Below are positions 49,476-54,761 of a stretch of DNA of 54,761 nt, piece by piece. The notes below the pieces were generated by a model. That model did no database searches. It was not told the DNA's origin and worked only from the letters and a program-made list of their open reading frames with translations. The stretch comes from Elusimicrobia bacterium UBA5214 (GTDB taxonomy: Bacteria; Elusimicrobiota; UBA5214). Numbering within the stretch: the stretch's first letter is position 1; every line of letters starts with the position of its first letter. The stretch lies in the NCBI GenBank assembly GCA_002412545.1, contig DHVG01000004.1, forward strand, positions 1-54,761. Direction: 5' to 3'. The position numbers and the translations under genes are program-made.

Positions 49476-50657
49476 ATGGTTGGTCGGATTATCGCGACTA
49501 TCCGGGAAATTAGGCTTGCTGATTTCGTAGATATCGGGATTATCGCTATATTTATTTATCTTGCACTGGTCTGGCTGGAGAGAGCACGGGCGCGATTTGT
49601 ATTTATTGGGATAATCATCCTGGGTTCAATTTATGTAGCAGCGCGTCTCCTCGGTTTATATCTGACGACAATGTTTTTCCAGGCATTCTTTGCTATCTCC
49701 CTAATCATAATCGTGATAATCTTCCAGGATGAAATTCGTCATTTCTTGGAACGTATTGGTATCTGGGGAATACCACGGAGACGGCGTCATCCGGTCTCAT
49801 TTAATTCAGATGTTGAAATATTGAGTAGCGCTTTGGTTAATCTTTCACGTAAACGAACCGGTGCCTTAGTGGTAATTAAAGGAAGAGACCCTTTAGAACG
49901 GTATCTGCAAGCCGGGGTTCCGGTAGATGGATTATTGAGCCAGATATTACTGGAGAGTATTTTTGACCCCAATGCCCCAAGCCACGATGGAGCAATAATT
50001 GTTGAGCGGGGACGGATTACGATGCTCGGTTGTTATCTGCCGCTTTCTACAAATATAGAAGAAATCAGTCGTTTAGGCACACGCCATGCGGCTGCCTTAG
50101 GAATAACCGAACATACCGATGTGCTGTCGGTTGTAGTCTCAGAAGAGCGTGGGACAATTTCCATTGCTGAAGAAGGCAAGATTAAACATTTGAGTGACCC
50201 TGCCCAACTCAAGGATATCCTTGAAGATTTTTATGAGAGAAACTTTCCCCGGAAAAAGGGAATAACTTTATCCGGTTTTTTAAGGGGGCATTCCTTAGAG
50301 AAGATTATTGCGGTTATTTTCGCTTCCGCTCTCTGGTTGAGTTTTGGCTATCGGTCGGAGATAGTGCGCAGGGATTTCGTCATTCCTATTGAATACCGTA
50401 ATTTATCTCCTGATTGGATTATTGCCGAGCCTAAACCAAAAGAGACTACGATTACCCTGAGTGGTTCGGAGAAAATATTTAATCTCGTTGACCCGAAAGA
50501 ATTTAAACTCTCCTTAGATATGGCAAAAGTTAAAGAAGGGGTAAATGAGTTTCCCTTGACAAAAGATTTGATACGCTATCCGGGCAACCTTTCGCTGGTA
50601 AAAGTTCAACCGGAGAAAATACGGCTCAAAATCTATAAACGAAAAGAGAAACTTTAA
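49476..50657 (+). CDS. cdaA: Diadenylate cyclase CdaA fused to a CdaR/YbbR domain
   Basis: The protein should make c-di-AMP. Three N-terminal membrane helices (about 18-34, 40-60, 66-84) precede a DAC domain (about 95-255) with SHDGAII (DGA at 171-173) and GTRHAAALGITE. The usual second Arg of the RHR motif is Ala here (203-205). After residue 270 comes a further membrane helix (277-292) and one YbbR repeat (about 300-388, IPIEYRNLSPDWIIAEPKP...). In Firmicutes CdaR is a separate regulator encoded by the next gene. Here enzyme and regulator are one chain, with the YbbR part probably outside the membrane. It is coupled to the sugar importer and the DHH gene. Confidence 0.88.
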   Translation: MVGRIIATIREIRLADFVDIGIIAIFIYLALVWLERARARFVFIGIIILGSIYVAARLLGLYLTTMFFQAFFAISLIIIVIIFQDEIRHFLERIGIWGIPRRRRHPVSFNSDVEILSSALVNLSRKRTGALVVIKGRDPLERYLQAGVPVDGLLSQILLESIFDPNAPSHDGAIIVERGRITMLGCYLPLSTNIEEISRLGTRHAAALGITEHTDVLSVVVSEERGTISIAEEGKIKHLSDPAQLKDILEDFYERNFPRKKGITLSGFLRGHSLEKIIAVIFASALWLSFGYRSEIVRRDFVIPIEYRNLSPDWIIAEPKPKETTITLSGSEKIFNLVDPKEFKLSLDMAKVKEGVNEFPLTKDLIRYPGNLSLVKVQPEKIRLKIYKRKEKL

Positions 50658-50663
50658 TATAGA

Positions 50664-51617
50664 ATGCGCGGACTTGAAGAAGCAAAAGATTGTATTTGCA
50701 AAGCAAAAAAAATAGCCATCTGCGGTCATGTCAATCCTGACGGAGATTCTATTGGTTCGCTTTTATCCTTGGGGTTGGGGATAGAAAAATTGGGGAAATG
50801 CGTATATATGCTCAGCCAAGATGCTCTACCTCAAAAGTATATGTTTTTACCAGGAGCAAGCCGGTTGATAAAAAAAATCAACAATCCTTTTGATTTAGCA
50901 ATAACCGTGGATTGCAGCAACAAGGAGATGGTAGGCAAGACTTTTCAAATTTTGAAGAAAGCCAGAAATATATTGGAAATTGACCATCATGAATTTAGAA
51001 GACCCTTTGGCCAAATAAGGTTGATTGACCACCGGGCAGCAGCTGTAGGTGAGATGGTTTATCTATTTTTAAAAGAACTAAAAGTCAGAGTAACTAAAGA
51101 AATTGCGGAAAATATTTTGACCTCAATAATTGTAGAGACGAATTTGTTTCGTTTACCGGGGGTGAGACCCCTTACCTTTCAGACCTGCGCTGAACTGATA
51201 AAAACTGGTGTGAATTTCTCTAAATTAGCCGAGAGAATATATTGGTCAAAAACGAAAGAGTCCGCCATCCTATCTGGAATTTGTCTGTCAAGATGTAAAT
51301 TTTTGCAAAAAGGAAGAATTGTCTGGTCAATAATCAGGAAAGAAGATTTTGCCCAAATAAGGGGTAAGGATTACGATGTTGACGCTGTGGCTAACGAGAT
51401 GCGTTCTATAGAAGGTGTAGAAATTGTTATTTTGTTTAGAGAAAAAAATAAAAAGTTACTGAGAGTGAGTTTAAGGTCTAAAGGAGAAATTAATATTGCC
51501 AGTGTTGCCGAAAGATATAACGGCGGAGGACATTTTGATATGGCTGGTTGCTATATACCTAACAGCAAGAAAAAGATAAGAGAACTCTTATCTCTGACTG
51601 AGGGAATATTAAGATAA
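50664..51617 (+). CDS. DHH/DHHA1 phosphodiesterase (NrnA-like)
   Basis: A 317-aa phosphoesterase. The DHH domain has GHVNPDGDSIGS, VDC and EIDHHEF; the DHHA1 domain ends with YNGGGHFDMAGC. NrnA-like enzymes degrade short oligonucleotides and pApA, and some cleave c-di-AMP. Placed 6 bp after the c-di-AMP cyclase, it is likely the degradative partner. It has no membrane or GGDEF part, so it is not GdpP. Confidence 0.93.
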   Translation: MRGLEEAKDCICKAKKIAICGHVNPDGDSIGSLLSLGLGIEKLGKCVYMLSQDALPQKYMFLPGASRLIKKINNPFDLAITVDCSNKEMVGKTFQILKKARNILEIDHHEFRRPFGQIRLIDHRAAAVGEMVYLFLKELKVRVTKEIAENILTSIIVETNLFRLPGVRPLTFQTCAELIKTGVNFSKLAERIYWSKTKESAILSGICLSRCKFLQKGRIVWSIIRKEDFAQIRGKDYDVDAVANEMRSIEGVEIVILFREKNKKLLRVSLRSKGEINIASVAERYNGGGHFDMAGCYIPNSKKKIRELLSLTEGILR

Positions 51618-51630
51618 ATGGATTCATAAA

Positions 51631-52275
51631 ATGTCTGAACCATTTTATTTCTATACTCAATCTCGTCTGGTTAAATTACTTGGAATTAAGGCAAGAAACC
51701 CACTTGAACTATTGGAAGGACTGAAAAAAGTTCCTCTTTCTTCTATTTATTATCATACTCATCGATTTCTCCAACAGCATCATTATCTCTCTCCGGAACC
51801 ACCAAACGATTTCGCTTACTGGTTAAGAAATATCCTTAATTTGGATGAATTGGGAGAAGCGATTGCCAGCGTGAACATTATTAGTTTCCGAAATATGGAA
51901 GAATTAAGAAAAGAGTTTATCAAAATTTTAGATGGATATATTTCTAAAGGAAAACCTGCTGTTTACTGTCCCGAGGGGCAAGAATTCCATTTTATGAGTT
52001 GCGCAACATTTGTGTTGCCTAAAAATTATATTGCTCACAATTTGAAGGAATTTGTAGAAATACTAAATAAAGTAAGCATAAATTCGCTCTATTTTCATAT
52101 TTTTGAAGCAAAAATGCGTTTAGAAAAAGAAGAAAACGACTTTACTGCTTGGTTTAAAGGAATAGGTGAAGAAAAACTTGCTGAGGAACTTTCCCGATTG
52201 GACCCTTATACAATTACTTTGGAAGGATTGAGACAAAGAATTATCAGAACGGTGAGGAAGTATGCCCGAGATTAG
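51631..52275 (+). CDS. DUF5752 protein with an internal duplication
   Basis: A 214-aa soluble protein of the DUF5752 type, a family that I recall being found beside trehalose synthase genes. Residues 26-100 and 139-208 are similar: LLEGLKKVPLSSIYYH / FVEILNKVSINSLYFH, then NDFAYW / NDFTAW, then ELGEAIASV / KLAEELSRL. So it consists of two copies of one helical unit joined by a linker (PAVYCPEGQEFHF). No catalytic motif is seen, and a structural or regulatory role for TreT is a guess. It overlaps treT by 14 bp. Confidence 0.75.
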   Translation: MSEPFYFYTQSRLVKLLGIKARNPLELLEGLKKVPLSSIYYHTHRFLQQHHYLSPEPPNDFAYWLRNILNLDELGEAIASVNIISFRNMEELRKEFIKILDGYISKGKPAVYCPEGQEFHFMSCATFVLPKNYIAHNLKEFVEILNKVSINSLYFHIFEAKMRLEKEENDFTAWFKGIGEEKLAEELSRLDPYTITLEGLRQRIIRTVRKYARD

Positions 52276-53491
52276 AGATTACACGTCCGTAGTAGGACAG
52301 GGTGTAGTTGACGAATTGTATCTTCTGGCTGAAAGATTAAAGGGGAAAGTGGTTCAAAATATTAACTCCACTCCGGTTGGTGGCGGTGTAGCCGAGATTC
52401 TTACGAGAATGGTTCCACTTTTAAGACAATTAGGAGTTGATACCAGGTGGGATGTGATTAAAGGCGATGAAAAATTTTTTAGTATTACCAAGAAAATGCA
52501 TAATGCTTTACACGGAGTCAATGTGGAAATAACTCCTCAAGATTTGGAATATTTCCTTCGGATTAATCAGGAGAATGCCGAAGAGATAAATTTTGCCGGA
52601 GATATTATTTTTGTTCATGACCCCCAACCGGTCGCCTTGATTGAGAAGAAATTCACCAACGGCGGAGGCAAAAAATGGGCCTGGAGATGTCATATTGATT
52701 TTACCGAACCAAACCCAGAGATTATGAATTTCTTGAAATCCTATATTGAAAAATATGATTGTGCGGTATTTTCCGCTCCTGCATTTGCGCGAGATTTAAG
52801 CATTTCTCAGATGCTCATATCCCCTTCAATAGACCCACTAAGCGATAAAAATAAAGAATTACCCGAGGAGACAGTTAATTCTGTGCTTGAACAATTTGGT
52901 ATTGAGAAAGAAAGACTGATTGTGACCCAAATTTCTCGTTTTGATTACTTGAAAGACCCGCTTGGTGTAATAGAGGTTTACAAGAAAGTTAAGGAGTATA
53001 CTGATTGTCAACTTGTTCTTGCCGGTGGTGGCGCTACTGATGACCCGGAGGGAATAAAAGTTTTAGAAGAAGTGAAATCAGCGGCGGCTAATGACCCGGA
53101 TATCCATATTCTTTTTCTTCCCCCGGCAAGCGATATAGAAATCAATGCTCTTCAAAGAGCGTCTACAGTTGTCTTGCAAAAATCATTGAAAGAAGGTTTT
53201 GGTTTAACCGTGGCGGAGGCATTATGGAAAGGAAAGCCGGTTATTGCCTCCAGCGTTGGGGGCATTCCCCTGCAAATAACTCATAAATACTCAGGAATTC
53301 TCACCTATACCATTGACGGAACCGCCCACTACCTGAAACAACTACTTAACGAACCGGATTACGCAAAAAAACTTGGTGAAAACGGGCGAGAACATATCAG
53401 AAATAATTTCCTGATCACCCGTCATATCCGGGACTACTTACTCCTTTTCCTTTCTTTATATTCCGAAGGTGATGTGTTTTATCTTGGTTAG
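52262..53491 (+). CDS. treT: Trehalose synthase TreT (GT4)
   Basis: A retaining glycosyltransferase that joins a nucleotide-glucose and free glucose to make trehalose, reversibly. The 409-aa sequence begins DYTSVVGQGVVDELYLLAERLKG and has NSTPVGGGVAEIL, HDPQPVALI, WRCHIDFTEPN, the donor-site RFDYLKDPLGV and EGFGLTVAEALWKGKPVIAS, all typical of archaeal and thermophile TreT. It overlaps the DUF5752 gene. With the OtsAB fusion at 41986 the organism has two independent routes to trehalose; TreT can also run in reverse to use imported trehalose. Confidence 0.95.
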   Translation: MPEIRDYTSVVGQGVVDELYLLAERLKGKVVQNINSTPVGGGVAEILTRMVPLLRQLGVDTRWDVIKGDEKFFSITKKMHNALHGVNVEITPQDLEYFLRINQENAEEINFAGDIIFVHDPQPVALIEKKFTNGGGKKWAWRCHIDFTEPNPEIMNFLKSYIEKYDCAVFSAPAFARDLSISQMLISPSIDPLSDKNKELPEETVNSVLEQFGIEKERLIVTQISRFDYLKDPLGVIEVYKKVKEYTDCQLVLAGGGATDDPEGIKVLEEVKSAAANDPDIHILFLPPASDIEINALQRASTVVLQKSLKEGFGLTVAEALWKGKPVIASSVGGIPLQITHKYSGILTYTIDGTAHYLKQLLNEPDYAKKLGENGREHIRNNFLITRHIRDYLLLFLSLYSEGDVFYLG

Positions 53492-53530
53492 AAATCTGTA
53501 ATTTGTAATCTGCAATTTGGAATTCTGAAA

Positions 53531-54679
53531 ATGGCAAGAGTAGCAATTCTTAAATGCGATAATTATAAGTTAGATGAACTAAAAACAAAAATTGAAAAGG
53601 TTTTTTCTTATTTCCCTCAAGTGGTAAACGCAGATGAAAAAATTCTGCTTAAACCGAATCTACTTTCTGCACATCCAGCGGAGGAAGCAGTAACTACGCA
53701 TCCCGAATTTGTTCGTGCAGTAGCAAAGAGAGTAAAAAATCTTGGTGCTCAAGTGAAGATTGGTGATAGTCCTTCAGTACCGGTAACTAAAGAAACGGAA
53801 AAGATAGAAAAATTATGGGAAGTAACCGGGATGAAAAAAATTACTCAAGAAGAAAATGTGGAATTAGTCAACTTCGCTAATTCCGGGGTGAGAGAATTCC
53901 CCAGTAAAAATTCTTTCTGGAAGAAAATTTACTTAAGTAATATTGCTTTTGAAGTTGATGGAATAATTTCTTTACCAAAATTGAAAACACATAACTTGAT
54001 GACCTTCACTGCCGGGATAAAGAATCTCTATGGGTTAATTCCAGGAATGATTAAAGCTGACTATCATCGTCTTGCTTACAATCCTCGGCTGTTTGCGGAG
54101 TTATTAAGTGAAATATTGGTAATAATTAAACCGCGCTTAACGATTATTGATGGAATAATCGGTATGGACGGCAACGGTCCGGTAACCGGCAGGATCAGAA
54201 ACTTCGGTCTAATTCTTGCCAGCGATGATGTCGTTGCTTTAGATGCGGTAGTTTGTGAAATCATTGGGCTAAAAAGAGAATATGTTCCTTTACTTAAATT
54301 TTGTGCGGAGAAAAAACTGGGAGAGACGAATTTAGAAAAAATTGAAATTATTGGAGAAAAGTTAGAATCCTGCAAGATTAAAGATTTTCTTCTCCCACCC
54401 GTACATCTACTGAGTTATGTGCCTCAAGAAATAGCCGATATTTTAACCAATTTTATTTGGTTTAGACCGGGAATTGATAGAACAAAATGCCAACTTTGTA
54501 TGAAATGTTTTGAAACTTGCCCAGCGAAAGCAATAAAACGAAATAAGAAATATCTTTGGATTAACCACAAGGAATGTATAAAATGTTTTTGTTGCAGTGA
54601 GGTCTGTCCTTACCGAGCAGTAGAAATAGAGACCAGTCTCGGGATGAAACTGGTAAGAATCTTGCAATCTTTGGAATGA
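53531..54679 (+). CDS. DUF362 and bis-[4Fe-4S] ferredoxin protein
   Basis: A 382-aa protein with an N-terminal DUF362 domain (about 1-270: ILLKPNLLSAHPAEEAVTTHP, GIISLPKLKTHNLMTFTAGIKN) and a C-terminal ferredoxin domain with two clusters, CQLCMKCFETCP and CIKCFCCSEVCP. The family is redox-related but its reaction is unknown. It begins 39 bp after treT, after a spacer of TGTAATTTGTAATCTGC-type words, and no ribosome site is evident. Its link to trehalose metabolism is not clear. Confidence 0.88.
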   Translation: MARVAILKCDNYKLDELKTKIEKVFSYFPQVVNADEKILLKPNLLSAHPAEEAVTTHPEFVRAVAKRVKNLGAQVKIGDSPSVPVTKETEKIEKLWEVTGMKKITQEENVELVNFANSGVREFPSKNSFWKKIYLSNIAFEVDGIISLPKLKTHNLMTFTAGIKNLYGLIPGMIKADYHRLAYNPRLFAELLSEILVIIKPRLTIIDGIIGMDGNGPVTGRIRNFGLILASDDVVALDAVVCEIIGLKREYVPLLKFCAEKKLGETNLEKIEIIGEKLESCKIKDFLLPPVHLLSYVPQEIADILTNFIWFRPGIDRTKCQLCMKCFETCPAKAIKRNKKYLWINHKECIKCFCCSEVCPYRAVEIETSLGMKLVRILQSLE

Positions 54680-54761
54680 TGTTCTGTTTTTTTGGAGCAA
54701 GTGGAGTTAATTTTTTTATTGGTAATGTAAAATATATTATGTAATTTTACTTTGACAGGTT
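54680..54761. other. AT-rich end of window with a possible -35 element
   Basis: No gene is seen. TTGACA lies at 54752-54757, nine or fewer bases from the window end, so any -10 and the gene it would serve are outside. Confidence 0.3.

Overview
The window looks like a chromosomal segment from an uncultured, AT-rich, Gram-negative-type bacterium. It carries dnaA with a recognisable origin, type IV pilus motors, an OmpA/Pal lipoprotein, ExbD and a putative outer-membrane barrel. Several genes are more typical of thermophiles, archaea or deep candidate phyla: TreT, three GH57 enzymes, RNA 3'-phosphate cyclase, an archaemetzincin-like protease, a single-chain ADP-forming acyl-CoA synthetase and an Nfn/Sud-type flavoprotein pair. 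A WOR-3/Stahlbacteria-like lineage would fit, but this is inferred from gene content only. No mobile element, CRISPR array, rRNA or tRNA was seen.

Layout. (1) 1-10.4 kb, all on the minus strand: dnaA and oriC, then an operon that joins a CHASE2 adenylate cyclase, PilB, a GAF/HD protein, two PilT-type ATPases, a cAMP-receptor-like CNB-GAF protein and a DUF3307 membrane protein. (2) 10.4-29.5 kb, all plus strand: small operons and single genes for redox and fermentation (NfnA/NfnB-type pair, Fe-alcohol dehydrogenase, ADP-forming acetyl-CoA synthetase, nitroreductase), secreted nuclease and protease, RtcA, ExbD and transport. Spacers here are packed with inverted repeats, and there is an AlbA_2-family pseudogene graveyard at 21.8-22.5 kb. 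(3) 29.5-31 kb: a consensus promoter driving a ~140-nt structured RNA with its own terminator, then FixH-like, FixQ-like and Pal-like genes. (4) 31.1-44.3 kb: one tightly coupled operon with LapA-like protein, MscS channel, cation/proton antiporter, diguanylate cyclase, CBS protein, second antiporter, three GH57 enzymes and a fused trehalose-phosphate synthase/phosphatase. (5) 44.4-54.7 kb: a second diguanylate cyclase, a four-gene sugar ABC importer, a c-di-AMP cyclase fused to a CdaR/YbbR domain, a DHH phosphodiesterase, DUF5752, trehalose synthase TreT and a DUF362 ferredoxin protein.

Regions 4 and 5 read as an osmolyte and turgor island. They combine mechanosensitive release, ion/proton exchange, two routes to trehalose, alpha-glucan handling and solute import, with cyclic dinucleotide enzymes built into the operons. 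The most unusual items are the CdaA-CdaR fusion in this setting, the RNA at 29.6-29.74 kb, a PilT-family gene that appears to start at CTG, probable leaderless transcripts, and a set of short GC-rich palindromes inserted in frame in at least six protein genes.
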